Source: Kytococcus schroeteri
GTDB taxonomy: Bacteria; Actinomycetota; Actinomycetes; Actinomycetales; Dermatophilaceae
Assembly: GCF_002847825.1 (NCBI RefSeq)
Contig: NZ_PKIZ01000003.1
Span: forward strand, 1-64,000
Direction: 5' to 3'
Length of the DNA stretch: 64,000 bases
Positions within the stretch are counted from its first letter, which is position 1; every line of letters begins with the position of its first letter. The translations under genes and the position numbers were made by a program. Shown here one piece after another: positions 55,661-64,000 of the stretch. The notes under the pieces are model-generated. The model made no database searches. It had not been told where the DNA came from and saw only the letters and a list, made by a program, of their open reading frames with translations.

Positions 55661-57556
55661 ATGGCCGAGCCGACCCCGCACACGCCCCTGACCGACCTGC
55701 TGGTCCGCGTGCACGACCACTTCCTGCCCCATACCGAGGGGGAGGTGGCTGCGTTCGCGCAGGCGGTCGGCGGGGTGGACGCCGACGACTTCGGCCTGGC
55801 CCTGACCACCGTGGACGGCCACACCTACTCGGTGGGCCAGGACGAGCGGTCCTTCGCCATCCAGTCCATCTCCAAGGCGTTCACCTACGCCATCGCGCTC
55901 ACCGACTCCGGGTTCGAGGCGGTGGACGCCGTCATCGACGTGGAGCCCTCCGGCGAGGCGTTCAACGAGATCTCCCTGCAGGAGGGCACCGGGCGGCCGT
56001 CCAACGCCCTCATCAACGCCGGCGCCATCGCCGCCACCTCGCTGGTGGCCGGCTCGTCCTCCAACCCGCACGACGAGGGCTCGGTGGCCCGGGGCGACAC
56101 GCGCCGCGACCGCCTGGTGCGCGGCTACTCCCGCATGGCCGGACGCGCGCTGGAGGTGGACGAGGAGGTGCTGGCCTTCGAGCGGGAGGACGGCGACCGC
56201 AACCTGGCCCTGGCCCACCTCATGCGCAGCTTCGACCTGGTCACCGAGGCCCCCGAGGCCGTGGCCGACGACTACTTCGCTGCCTGCTCCATCCTCGTGA
56301 CCGTCCGCGACCTCTCGATGATGGCGGCGTTGTTGGCCACCGGCGGCGTGCACCCGCAGACCGGCGAGCGCGTGCTCGACGAGGCCGTGGTGGAGCGCGT
56401 GCTGGGCGTCATGAGCACCTGCGGCATGTACGACGACGCCGGCGAGTGGATGGTGCGCGTGGGTCTGCCGGCCAAGTCCGGGGTGGGCGGCGGCATCCTC
56501 GTGGTGGTGCCCGGGCAGGCCGGGTTCGCGGTGTACTCCCCGCGGCTGGACCGCCACGGCAACTCCGAGCGCGGCGTGCTGGCCTGCGAGGCGCTCTCGG
56601 CCCAGCTGGACCTGCACCTCATGCACGGCGTGCGCGAGCCCCACTCGGCGGTGCGCGTGACCTACCCGGTGACGGCGGTGCCCAGCGGGGTGCGCCGCCC
56701 GCCGGCGGCCGCCACCGTGCTCGAGCGCGTGGGCCACCGGGGGCGCGTCATCGAGGTGCAGGGGGCGCTCACCTTCGGGGCCGCGGAGTCGGTGATGCGG
56801 GAGCTCTGCTCGCTGCAGGAGGTCGATGCGGTGCTGCTGGACGTCCGGCGCGTCACCGTGGTGCCGCAGTTCGCCCGGGAGGGGCTGGCCGCCGTGGCGC
56901 GTGGCATGGCCGATGCCGGGCGCGTGCTGGTGCTCGTGGACGACCCGGACCGCGGCCTGGCGGGCGACGCGGTGCGGGTGGTGGCGCGGCGCCGCGTCGG
57001 CGTCGAGGCGGTGGAGAACCTGCTGCTGGAGCGGCACGGTGGACCCGGCCTGGACCTCGAGGAGGTGGAGGTGGGCGACGTGGGCGTCGTCTCCACCCTC
57101 GACGCCGCCGACGCCAAGGCCCTGCACGCCCGCATGGAGTCGCGCCACTACGCCGCCGGGGAGGTGGTGATCCGCGAGGGCGACCCCTTCGTGGGCATCC
57201 ACCTCATCACCAGCGGCACCGTGGAGACCACCTCCGGGGCGGCCGGGGCGGCCGGCGACGAGCAGGACGTGGCCGACCCCACCACGCGCGGCCCGGAGCT
57301 GCGGCGGCTGGCGGTGCTGGGCCCGGGCCACAGCTTCGGCGAGTTCGGCCTGGTGGGCGACGGCCGGCACGCGGCCACGGTGACCGCCCGCGAGGAGCTG
57401 CAGACCTGGCTGCTCTCCCCGGAGGTCCTGCGCCAGCTGGAGGTGGAGGACTCCGGCCTGGCCCTGCGGCTCTGGCAGGCCATCACCCGGGAGGCCTTCA
57501 CCCGCGTGCGCGCACAGATGGAGGAGCTGGCGGCCGCCGCCGCCCACGCCGGCTGA
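55661..57556 (+). CDS. glsA: Glutaminase fused to STAS and cyclic-nucleotide-binding domains
   Basis: A 631-residue fusion. Residues ~1-310 are a serine-dependent glutaminase (glutamine to glutamate and ammonia), with the catalytic SxxK in FAIQSISKAFTYAIAL, NALINAGAIAATSL, and GLPAKSGVGGGILVVVPGQ. Residues ~340-450 form a STAS domain (GRVIEVQGALTFGAAESVMREL, VDAVLLDVRRVTVV). Residues ~480-630 form a cNMP-binding domain (YAAGEVVIREGDPFVGIHLITSG, FGEFGLVGDGRHAATVTA). The signal domains probably tune activity, as in some actinobacterial GlsA proteins. Start: ATG 55661, 143 bp after the HNH gene; that gap shows no other gene. Confidence 0.93.
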   Translation: MAEPTPHTPLTDLLVRVHDHFLPHTEGEVAAFAQAVGGVDADDFGLALTTVDGHTYSVGQDERSFAIQSISKAFTYAIALTDSGFEAVDAVIDVEPSGEAFNEISLQEGTGRPSNALINAGAIAATSLVAGSSSNPHDEGSVARGDTRRDRLVRGYSRMAGRALEVDEEVLAFEREDGDRNLALAHLMRSFDLVTEAPEAVADDYFAACSILVTVRDLSMMAALLATGGVHPQTGERVLDEAVVERVLGVMSTCGMYDDAGEWMVRVGLPAKSGVGGGILVVVPGQAGFAVYSPRLDRHGNSERGVLACEALSAQLDLHLMHGVREPHSAVRVTYPVTAVPSGVRRPPAAATVLERVGHRGRVIEVQGALTFGAAESVMRELCSLQEVDAVLLDVRRVTVVPQFAREGLAAVARGMADAGRVLVLVDDPDRGLAGDAVRVVARRRVGVEAVENLLLERHGGPGLDLEEVEVGDVGVVSTLDAADAKALHARMESRHYAAGEVVIREGDPFVGIHLITSGTVETTSGAAGAAGDEQDVADPTTRGPELRRLAVLGPGHSFGEFGLVGDGRHAATVTAREELQTWLLSPEVLRQLEVEDSGLALRLWQAITREAFTRVRAQMEELAAAAAHAG

Positions 57557-57564
57557 CGGGCACC

Positions 57565-58431
57565 TCAGCCCCGGCCGGTCTCCCCAGGCACCGGGCCAGC
57601 GGCCACCGCGGCGCGCACCATCGCGGCCAACCGGGTGGGCTGGTCGCGCATCACCAGGTGGCCGCTGTCGGGCACCACCACGGTGCGGATGCGGGGCAGC
57701 GGCTCCTCGGGGCGGGTCCGCCGCAGCTCCACCCGGTGCCGCTGGGCGAGGTGGCGCTGCCGCCGCACCCACCGCCGCGAGCCGGGCTCCCACGGGCGGG
57801 CGGCCACCACCAGCACCATCGGCACCGCAGGCAGGGGAAGCACCCGGCGCAGCCGCAGCAGCTCGGCAGCCATGCGGGTGTACCCGGCGTCCTCCAGCAG
57901 GGCGGACCGCACCCGGCGCCCCACCAGGGGCAGCCAGCCCAGCCCGGCCGCCAGGGCGTGGCGCAGGTCGTCCTCCACGGGCCACCGGAGGCGTGGGTCC
58001 TCCTCCACGGAGCCGTCCACGGCCACGAGCCCGGCCACCCGGTGCGGGTCGCTGCGCAGGTACGCCTCGGCCATGAAGCGCGCCATCGAGTGCGCCACGA
58101 GCCACACCCGCGCGGGGTCGGGCACCACCTCGTGCACCACCCGGCGCAGGTGGGCCACCTCGTCGTGGAGGTGCGGCTCGGCCACCCGCTCGGCACGGGC
58201 CCGCCCCAGCCCCGGCCGGTCGTAGCGCACCACACGGTGGTCGCGGGCCAGGTCGGCCGCCACCTCGTCCCACGCCTCAGCGCCCATGCCGAGGCCCGGC
58301 ATCAGCACCACCCACGGCCCGTGCTCCCCCTGCACCTCCGCGGCCAGGTCCGTGGCACGGGGTCCGGTGTCGCGGGCTCCCCTCACGCGGCCAGCCCGTT
58401 CCTGACGCCGTGCGGCGCGCCACCTCTCCAT
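57565..58431 (-). CDS. Alpha/beta-hydrolase with altered nucleophile elbow
   Basis: A 288-residue alpha/beta-hydrolase-fold protein. The oxyanion strand is GPWVVLMPGLGMGAEAWDEVA, followed by VVRYDRPGLGRARAE. The nucleophile elbow reads WLVAHSMARFMAEAY: the serine is kept but both glycines of GxSxG are alanines. The acid/His region includes VVVPDSGHLVMRDQPTRLA, so a catalytic triad is possible. It has no signal peptide. The gene is the third of an operon after lysX and DUF998, starting 10 bp past the DUF998 stop. Start: ATG 58431. Confidence 0.8.
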   Translation of the reverse strand: MERWRAARRQERAGRVRGARDTGPRATDLAAEVQGEHGPWVVLMPGLGMGAEAWDEVAADLARDHRVVRYDRPGLGRARAERVAEPHLHDEVAHLRRVVHEVVPDPARVWLVAHSMARFMAEAYLRSDPHRVAGLVAVDGSVEEDPRLRWPVEDDLRHALAAGLGWLPLVGRRVRSALLEDAGYTRMAAELLRLRRVLPLPAVPMVLVVAARPWEPGSRRWVRRQRHLAQRHRVELRRTRPEEPLPRIRTVVVPDSGHLVMRDQPTRLAAMVRAAVAAGPVPGETGRG

Positions 58432-58441
58432 GGCACCAGTG

Positions 58442-59194
58442 TCACCCCTGCCCGGGACCCCCGCCCGCCCGATCGTCCTCGACCCACCACCGGCCGGCCC
58501 CCCAGCCCGTCCCGACGGCGAACACCACCCACCACGCCACGGTCCCCAGCAGCTGCACCCGCTGCGCCAGCCCGGGCACCGTGAGCACCTCGCCCACGCG
58601 CGCGGCCCCCGGTGCCAGGCAGGCGAGCTGCCAGCCCAGGGTCGCCAGCATCACGCCCACCAGCACCAGCAGCACCCGTGCCCCGGGACGGCCCCGGCGC
58701 AGCGCTGCCAGGGACAGCGCGGCCGCGGCCACTCCCAGCGCCGTCCCGGCCACCGACGAGCTCACCGAGTGCGCGGTGTGCGTCCACGGCAGCGTCCCCG
58801 CCTGCTCGGCGGCCAGGCAGGCGGCGTCCACCGTGCTGGCACAGGCCATGGGCAGCAGCGCATCGGCCACTGTGGCCGCCCCGAACACCCCGGCGGCCAC
58901 CACACCCAGACCACGCAGGTCACGTCGCAGTCCGCCCCGGCGAGCCACCAGCCCGACCCAGAGCACCATCAGCGCCCCCGCCAGCACGTCGCCGGCCCGG
59001 ACGAACCAGGCGTGGGGCTGGTCCTGCGCCCCCAGCTCGCTGGCCCAGCTGTGCCACGGCGACAGGTCCGAGAACGGCCCGGCCACCAGCCAGGACGACC
59101 AGGCCGCCATCGCCAGCAGGGGCAGCCCGGCCGCCCACCACGGCACGGCGCGGTGTCCCCCACCCGATGCGGGCACCCGGCGCGCGCCGCTCAC
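58442..59194 (-). CDS. DUF998 membrane protein
   Basis: A 250-residue protein with about six helices typical of DUF998: PWWAAGLPLLAMAAWSSWLVAG, the loop SPWHSWASELGAQDQPHAWF, GVFGAATVADALLPMAC, then WTHTAHSVSSSVAGTALGVA and later helices. The cysteines near ACASTVDAACLAAEQ may pair outside. It begins with a GTG that shares four bases with the lysX stop, so they are coupled. DUF998 genes often sit next to lysX-type genes in actinobacteria; the function is unknown, perhaps a lipid-linked step. Confidence 0.85.
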   Translation of the reverse strand: MSGARRVPASGGGHRAVPWWAAGLPLLAMAAWSSWLVAGPFSDLSPWHSWASELGAQDQPHAWFVRAGDVLAGALMVLWVGLVARRGGLRRDLRGLGVVAAGVFGAATVADALLPMACASTVDAACLAAEQAGTLPWTHTAHSVSSSVAGTALGVAAAALSLAALRRGRPGARVLLVLVGVMLATLGWQLACLAPGAARVGEVLTVPGLAQRVQLLGTVAWWVVFAVGTGWGAGRWWVEDDRAGGGPGQG

Positions 59195-62100
59195 TCGCGG
59201 CCCGCGGGTCGCACCAGGGGGAAGGCCAACGTCTCGCGCACGGTGCGGCCGGTCACCAGCATCACCACGCGGTCCACGCCCAGCCCCAGGCCACCGGTGG
59301 GCGGCATGCCGTACTCCAGGGCCTGCAGGAAGTCCTCGTCCAGGCTCATGGCCTCCGGGTCGCCGGCGGCCGCGGCCACCGACTGGGCTGTCAGACGGGC
59401 CCGCTGCTCCAGCGGGTCGGTCAGCTCGGAGTAGGCGGTGCCCAGCTCCATGCCGAAGGCCACGAGGTCCCACCGCTCGGCCACACCCGGGGTGGACCGG
59501 TGCCCGCGGGTCAGCGGCGAGACCGAGCTCGGGAAGTCGCAGTAGAAGGTGGGCCGCACGGTGGACCCCTCCACCAGCTCCTCGTAGAGCTCCAGGGCCA
59601 CCTCGCCGGCATCCAGGTCGGGGCGCACCTCCACCCCGGCCCGTCGGGCGGCCTGGTGCATCTCGGCGGCGGTGCTCTGCGGCCCCACCGGCTGCCCACC
59701 CAGGGCCACCAGTTTCTCGGAGACCGCGTCGTGCAGGGTCACCACCGGCCACTCGCCGGAGAGGTCCACCATCGTTCCGTCGGGGCCGGGCACCTCGCAC
59801 CGCCCGTGCACAGCCACCGCGGCGGCCTGCACCAGCTCGCGGGTGGTGTCCATCATCGAGCGGTAGTCCTCGTGCGCGGCGTAGGCCTCCAGCAGCGTGA
59901 ACTCCGGGTTGTGGGTGGCGTCCACGCCCTCGTTGCGGAACGCCCGGCCCATCTCGAACACCCGGTCCACGCCACCCACGCAGAGCCGCTTGAGGTACAG
60001 CTCGGGCGCGATCCGCAGGAAGAGGTCCATGGAGTAGGCGTTGATGCGGGTGGCGAAGGGCCGTGCGTTGGCCCCGCCGTGCACGGTCTGCAGCACCGGC
60101 GTCTCCACCTCCAGGTAGCCGCGGTCCTGCAGGCCCTCGCGCAGGGCGCGCACCACGGCCGACCGTGCCCGCAGGGTGTCGCGGGCCTCCTGCGAGACGG
60201 CCAGGTCCACGTGGCGCTGGCGCACCTTCGCCTCGGGGTCCACCAGGCCGGTGCGCACCGGCGACAGCGGGTGCAGGCACTTGGCCTCCATCCGCCAGCT
60301 GTGGGCCAGCAGGCTCGGCTCGCCGCTGCGGGAGGCGCCGCGCACGCCCTCGAAGGCCACGAGATCGCCCACGTCCACCAGCACCATGAAGTCGCGGTGG
60401 TCCTGTGCGCTGAGGTGCTGGCGCTCCAGCACCACCTGCAGGTCGCCCTGCCCGTCACGCAGGCGCACGAAGCGCACGCCGCCCAGGTCGCGGACCGCCA
60501 GCACGCGCCCGGCCACGGACACGCGCTCGCCCTCCCCGGCGGCCAGGGCCTGCGCGGTGGTGTGCGTCGGACGCTCGGCCACCGGCCACGGCTCGCGCCC
60601 GGCCTCGCGGGCGGCCTCCACGGCCGCGATGCGCACGCGGGTCTGCTCCGGCAGGCGGGCCCGGCGCGCGGACGCCAGGTCGGTGTCCCCGGCCCACTCC
60701 TGGAGCTGCTCGGGGGTGGGGGCGGTCACCGGCACCACCGCGTAGGCGGCCGCACGCCGGCCACCGGTGGCGTGCCGACGGCTCCAGGTGGGCAGGAAGC
60801 CCTCGGCGCGCGCCGTCGCCAGTCCGATGCGGGCCAGCTGCTCGGCCTCGGCGTAGCAGAGGTACCGGCGGTTCCACTCCGGCCGGTACCGCTGGTTGGC
60901 GGTGTAGAGCGACTCGATCTGCCAGAACCGGGAGGCTCGGCGCAGCAGCCAGCGCTGCATGCGCGTCACCGGGCCGGCCCCCAGGGTCTCGCCCTCGGCG
61001 AAGACCGAGCGGAACACGGCGAAGTTCAGGCTGAGGCGGCGCAGACCCACGCTCTCGCGCTGGCGGCACAGCTCGGCCACCATCGTCTCGGTGACGCCGT
61101 TGGGGGCGTCCGGGGAGCGGCGCATGAGGTCCAGGGACGCCCCGGTCGGGCCCCAGGGCACGAAGGACAGCAGTCCCACGAGGTCGCCCTCGGCGTCCAC
61201 GGCCTCCACCAGCACGCACCGTCCGTCGGCCGGGTCGCCCAGGCGCCCGAGCGCCATCGAGAAGCCCCGCTCGGGGGCGTCCCCGCGCCACGCCTCGGCG
61301 GCCCGCACCAAGCCCGGCCACTCGGCGGGGTCCACCTGCTCGTGGCGGCGCACGCGCACCTCCACACCGGCCCGCCGCACGCGACGCACGGCCTGGCGCA
61401 CCGGGGCCATGTCCGGCCCGTTGAGGGAGAAGGCGTCGGCGTCCAGCACCGCCTCGTCCCCGAGGGAGATCACCCCCATGCCCCGGTCGGCGAAGGCCCG
61501 CGCCCCCGCGTCGGAGACGCCCACCACCGCCGGCGCCCACCCGAAGCGCCGCGAGACGGCCAGCCAGTTGTGCACGGCGCTGCTCCACGACTGCGGGTCG
61601 CCCAGCGGGTCGCCCGAGGCCAGGCTCACGCCCTGCTCCACCCGGTAGGCCACGGCGGCCCGTCCGTCGCTGGAGAAGATCACGGCCTTGTCGTCGCGCG
61701 TGGCGAAGTAGCCCAACGAGTCCTGCGCCCCGTAGCGCTCCAGGAGCGCCCGCACCGCCGCCTGCTCCTGGGCGTCCTGGCTGTTGTGGGAGGTGGCGCT
61801 GCGCAGCAGCACCAGCAGCGTGCCCACCAGCACCGCCGACCCCATGAGCGACAGGATGCCGGTCACCCAGACCGGTGGCGCGTGGGACGCGTCCGCCGCG
61901 AGACCGCCGTCCAGGCCGGTGACGTGGTCGACCGCCCACGCGAGCCGGCGGTGGTGGGGCAGGTCACCGGGCTGCAGCCGCACCAGCAGCCACCCCAGCA
62001 GGATGGCCGACAGGGTGCCCAGCACCATGAACGCCGCCGCGGAGGCCCAGGCGTTGCTCCGGACCCGCGCGTAGAAATGGCGGTAGGAGGCCACAGCCAC

Positions 62101-62514
62101 CCCCAGCCACGTGAGGTGCAGGAGGCTGGCGGCCACGGCGTGCCAGGACTGGCCCTCCTGCAGGCTGAACACGTCACCCTCGAGCAGAATCACCAGATAC
62201 ACCAGCAGCATGGCCCACCCGACCCGCTTGCGGGCGGTGAGCGCGGCGGCCAGCACGAACATCACCGTGGCCACGGTGAAGCTGGGGTAGGCCACCAGGT
62301 AGTACGAGTCCACGGTGCGGATGCCCGCGGTGTAGAGGTGCGGCACGAGGGAGAGGGCCAGCACCAGCAGGCCGTTGGCCACCAGCAGGGCGGCCATGGC
62401 CCGCGGCACCTGGGCCCGCCAGCCCACCTGCGGCTCGGCCAGGTCCTCCACCTCGGCCCGGGGGCGGTCGTGGTGCGGGGGGTCGAGACGTCGTGCAGGC
62501 ATGTGGGCCAGCAT
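59191..62514 (-). CDS. lysX: Bifunctional lysylphosphatidylglycerol synthetase / lysine-tRNA ligase
   Basis: A ~1107-residue LysX. The N-terminal part (~40-260) has about six helices; then a soluble MprF-like transferase domain (DSLGYFATRDDKAVIFSSDG, VVGVSDAGARAFADRG, SLNFAVFRSVFAEGE) that adds lysine to phosphatidylglycerol. The C-terminal half is a complete class II lysyl-tRNA synthetase: OB fold (GRVLAVRDLGGVRFVRLRDGQG), motif 1 near YLEVETPVLQTVHGGANA, motif 2 VFEMGRAFRNEGVDATHNPEFTLLE, and motif 3 GGLGLGVDRVVMLV. The product makes the membrane less negative and resistant to cationic peptides. Start: ATG 62514 chosen because codon use before it is non-coding; GTG 62598 and ATG 62502 are alternatives. 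Confidence 0.93.
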   Translation of the reverse strand: MLAHMPARRLDPPHHDRPRAEVEDLAEPQVGWRAQVPRAMAALLVANGLLVLALSLVPHLYTAGIRTVDSYYLVAYPSFTVATVMFVLAAALTARKRVGWAMLLVYLVILLEGDVFSLQEGQSWHAVAASLLHLTWLGVAVASYRHFYARVRSNAWASAAAFMVLGTLSAILLGWLLVRLQPGDLPHHRRLAWAVDHVTGLDGGLAADASHAPPVWVTGILSLMGSAVLVGTLLVLLRSATSHNSQDAQEQAAVRALLERYGAQDSLGYFATRDDKAVIFSSDGRAAVAYRVEQGVSLASGDPLGDPQSWSSAVHNWLAVSRRFGWAPAVVGVSDAGARAFADRGMGVISLGDEAVLDADAFSLNGPDMAPVRQAVRRVRRAGVEVRVRRHEQVDPAEWPGLVRAAEAWRGDAPERGFSMALGRLGDPADGRCVLVEAVDAEGDLVGLLSFVPWGPTGASLDLMRRSPDAPNGVTETMVAELCRQRESVGLRRLSLNFAVFRSVFAEGETLGAGPVTRMQRWLLRRASRFWQIESLYTANQRYRPEWNRRYLCYAEAEQLARIGLATARAEGFLPTWSRRHATGGRRAAAYAVVPVTAPTPEQLQEWAGDTDLASARRARLPEQTRVRIAAVEAAREAGREPWPVAERPTHTTAQALAAGEGERVSVAGRVLAVRDLGGVRFVRLRDGQGDLQVVLERQHLSAQDHRDFMVLVDVGDLVAFEGVRGASRSGEPSLLAHSWRMEAKCLHPLSPVRTGLVDPEAKVRQRHVDLAVSQEARDTLRARSAVVRALREGLQDRGYLEVETPVLQTVHGGANARPFATRINAYSMDLFLRIAPELYLKRLCVGGVDRVFEMGRAFRNEGVDATHNPEFTLLEAYAAHEDYRSMMDTTRELVQAAAVAVHGRCEVPGPDGTMVDLSGEWPVVTLHDAVSEKLVALGGQPVGPQSTAAEMHQAARRAGVEVRPDLDAGEVALELYEELVEGSTVRPTFYCDFPSSVSPLTRGHRSTPGVAERWDLVAFGMELGTAYSELTDPLEQRARLTAQSVAAAAGDPEAMSLDEDFLQALEYGMPPTGGLGLGVDRVVMLVTGRTVRETLAFPLVRPAGRE

Positions 62515-62874
62515 GAGGCCCCGGTGGGCCCGCGGGTCTCCACCCGTGGACCCGGAGCGTGTCCTCGGGGTTGCCCACAGACGGACCGGCTCCCTCACGA
62601 GGGGGGCACCACACCGTCCACAGATCGGCCCGGGGGATGACGCACCCCTGATCCGGGCGCGTCGATACTCGGAACCGATGGCGCTACTGCGTCACCGGGC
62701 CACTGGCCCACACCGGACGGGTCGGTGCCGCCCCGGGGTCTTGGAGGGGGATCCCGCGACGGCACCGACCGTTCCGTGTCCGGCCGCGGTCCACGCCCGA
62801 CGCCGTGGCCCACCACCCCCACCTGCTCCGCCCACGACCCGTGTGCGCGGGAATGCACCGGCCACCCCGCGCGC

Positions 62875-62880
62875 TATACT
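62875..62880 (+). promoter_or_regulatory. -10 box of pirin gene
   Basis: TATACT is the best -10 box in the window. It is followed directly by the palindromic operator candidate and, later, by the ribosome site AGGAGGAGG (62899-62907). Confidence 0.7.
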
Positions 62881-62896
62881 TGGTGACACATCACCA
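62881..62896. promoter_or_regulatory. Operator candidate TGGTGA-N4-TCACCA
   Basis: A perfect 6-bp inverted repeat around CACA, covering the predicted transcription start of the pirin gene. A repressor bound here would block initiation; MarR/HypR-type regulators often control pirin genes. Confidence 0.6.
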
Positions 62897-62911
62897 TCAG
62901 GAGGAGGCGCC

Positions 62912-63940
62912 ATGCCTGCCGTGACCACCCAGAACGTCCTCGAGCTGGACCGCGTCGTGCCGGCCCCCGGCAGCCGAGCCCGCGCCGTCCGCTCCGTCAC
63001 CACCGCACCCCAGGGCCACGAGGGCGAGGGCTTCCCCGTCCGCCGCGCCTTCGCGGGCATCGACCTGCGCGACCTGGACCCCTTCATCCACATGGACCAG
63101 ATGGGCGAGGTGGAGTACGCCCCGCTCGAGCCGCGCGGCACCGACTGGCACCCGCACCGCGGCTTCGAGACCGTGACCTACATCATCGACGGGTCGTTCC
63201 TCCACGAGGACACCCACGGCGGTGGCGGGGCCATCACCGACGGCGACACCCAGTGGATGACCGCCGGGTCCGGCCTGCTGCACATCGAGGCCCCGCCGGA
63301 GCAGCTCGTCATGTCCGGCGGCCTGTTCCACGGCTTGCAGCTGTGGGTCAACCTGCCGAGCCACCAGAAGATGTCCGACCCGCGCTACCAGGACATCCGC
63401 GGCGGCGAGGTGCGCCTGCTCTCCAGCGAGGACGGCGGCAGCCTGCTGCGCGTCATCGCCGGCGAGGTGGACGGCCACGAGGGGCCGGGCATCACCCACA
63501 CCCCCATCAGCATCGTCCACGCCACCGTGGCCCCCGGCGCCCAGCTGCGCCTGCCGTGGAACCCCGGGTTCAACGCCCTGGTCTACGCGCTCTCCGGCGA
63601 CGGCACGGTGGGCTCCGAGCGCCGCCCGCTGCGCACCGGCCAGCTGGCCCTGCTGGGCGAGGGCGACCACATCGAGGTGCGTGCCGACGAGCAGCAGGAC
63701 GCCCGCCACGCCGAGGGGCTCGACCTGTACGTCCTCGGCGGGCAGCCGATCCGCGAGCCGGTGATGGCCTACGGCCCGTTCGTCATGAACACCCGCGCCG
63801 AGTTGGTCACCGCGTTCGAGGACTTCCAGGCCGGGCGTCTGGGGACCATCCCCAACAGCCCGCGCGTGAAGGCGGCCTCGCAGGTGGTGCGCGACGCGCT
63901 GGACTCCGGGGAGGCCCGCCCCGGCCACCAGGTGCTCTGA
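62912..63940 (+). CDS. Pirin family bicupin protein
   Basis: A 342-residue pirin. The N-terminal cupin has the metal-binding set WHPHRGFETVTYIIDGSF with EDTHGGGG, then MTAGSGLLHIEAPPEQ and GLQLWVNLPSHQKMSDPRYQDI, which are strongly conserved pirin motifs. The C-terminal pirin domain follows (NPGFNALVYALSGDGTVG), ending GPFVMNTRAELVTAFEDFQAG. Many bacterial pirins act as quercetin dioxygenase-like or redox-sensing proteins. Start: ATG 62912 with the ribosome site AGGAGGAGG; regulation by the palindrome at 62881 is inferred. Confidence 0.94.
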   Translation: MPAVTTQNVLELDRVVPAPGSRARAVRSVTTAPQGHEGEGFPVRRAFAGIDLRDLDPFIHMDQMGEVEYAPLEPRGTDWHPHRGFETVTYIIDGSFLHEDTHGGGGAITDGDTQWMTAGSGLLHIEAPPEQLVMSGGLFHGLQLWVNLPSHQKMSDPRYQDIRGGEVRLLSSEDGGSLLRVIAGEVDGHEGPGITHTPISIVHATVAPGAQLRLPWNPGFNALVYALSGDGTVGSERRPLRTGQLALLGEGDHIEVRADEQQDARHAEGLDLYVLGGQPIREPVMAYGPFVMNTRAELVTAFEDFQAGRLGTIPNSPRVKAASQVVRDALDSGEARPGHQVL

Positions 63941-63953
63941 GCACCGCCCCGAC

Positions 63954-63983
63954 GGTCCCGGTCGGCCACCACCGACCGGGACC
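63954..63983 (+). terminator. Stem-loop terminator of pirin gene
   Basis: GGTCCCGGTCGG (63954-63965) pairs perfectly with CCGACCGGGACC (63972-63983) around a 6-base loop, 13 bp after the stop. Confidence 0.85.
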
Positions 63984-64000
63984 CGGGTACGCGAAAGGCC

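Larger units (their letters stand above)
62515..62911. other. Divergent intergenic region lysX / pirin
   Basis: 397 bp. No gene seen; third-position bias is absent on both strands, including the short lysX frame extension to 62598. It holds the unassigned lysX promoter on the left and the pirin promoter and operator candidate on the right. Confidence 0.5.

Noticed and set aside
58612..62640. Plus-strand open frame of about 1340 codons opposite lysX
   Set aside because: Shadow of lysX with His/Gly/Arg-rich composition; the lysX reading has all catalytic motifs.
1..64000. tRNA, rRNA, CRISPR arrays, insertion sequences, prophage
   Set aside because: No cloverleaf-like sequence, regularly spaced repeats, transposase or integrase motifs were recognised; a tRNAscan or ISfinder run was not possible.

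Overview
The window is a chromosomal segment of a very GC-rich actinobacterium. Third codon positions are almost always G or C, GTG starts are common, and many genes have an actinobacterial TANNNT -10 box six or seven bases before the start codon, so they are probably leaderless. Gene content (LysX with fused lysyl-tRNA synthetase, type I AroD, DUF222/HNH protein, DesK/DesR-type two-component systems, Tat substrates, TupA-like ATP-grasp enzymes) suggests a Micrococcales member, possibly a Kytococcus/Dermacoccus relative; the genus is a guess. I saw no rRNA, tRNA, CRISPR array, prophage or complete IS element.

Layout. 0.2-8.1 kb: PhoD-like phosphatase, POT peptide transporter, CPBP membrane protease, a two-domain SDR/SRPBCC protein, an MscS channel gene broken by two apparent frameshifts, and a quinone oxidoreductase. 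8.3-11.9 kb: a tightly coupled operon of ABC-2 exporter (ATPase, permease) plus histidine kinase and response regulator, preceded by a palindromic operator candidate. 11.9-23.1 kb: a cell-surface region with three TupA-like ATP-grasp paralogues, a small lipoprotein, a BCCT transporter reduced to its two ends, two lipoprotein esterases flanking aroD, and an OafA-type acyltransferase. 23.3-28.5 kb: a six-gene operon (DUF4242 protein, acyl-CoA-dehydrogenase-like protein, SsuABC/NrtABC-type importer, Rossmann protein) with an AT-richer leader that can form alternative hairpins. 28.6-31 kb: a zinc-ribbon SDR followed by a small lower-GC gene cassette bounded by 22-bp direct repeats.

31-43.5 kb: secreted M28 aminopeptidase, flavohaemoglobin, malic enzyme, a surface protein with a proline-rich stalk, a TM0106-type RecB nuclease/helicase, a sugar porter and an Nramp-like transporter. 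43.6-49.2 kb: DUF4190-like protein, TusA and a frameshifted YeeE sulfur importer, an amino-acid permease, haemerythrin, pyrimidine-dimer glycosylase and a proline-iminopeptidase-like hydrolase. 49.2-64 kb: zinc alcohol dehydrogenase, SDR, a decayed AMIN-like lipoprotein remnant, CoA-transferase, SRPBCC protein, DUF222/HNH nuclease, glutaminase fused to STAS and cNMP-binding domains, the lysX-DUF998-hydrolase operon, and pirin with a palindromic operator candidate.

The most unusual signals are: five damaged genes (MscS, BCCT, YeeE, the AMIN-like remnant and possibly a hydrolase with an altered nucleophile elbow), the cassette between 22-bp repeats, a 41-bp palindrome inside a helicase gene, the ATP-grasp trio, and the uncharacterised DUF4242/acyl-CoA-dehydrogenase/ABC operon. 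No comparison searches were possible, so family names rest on motif recognition.
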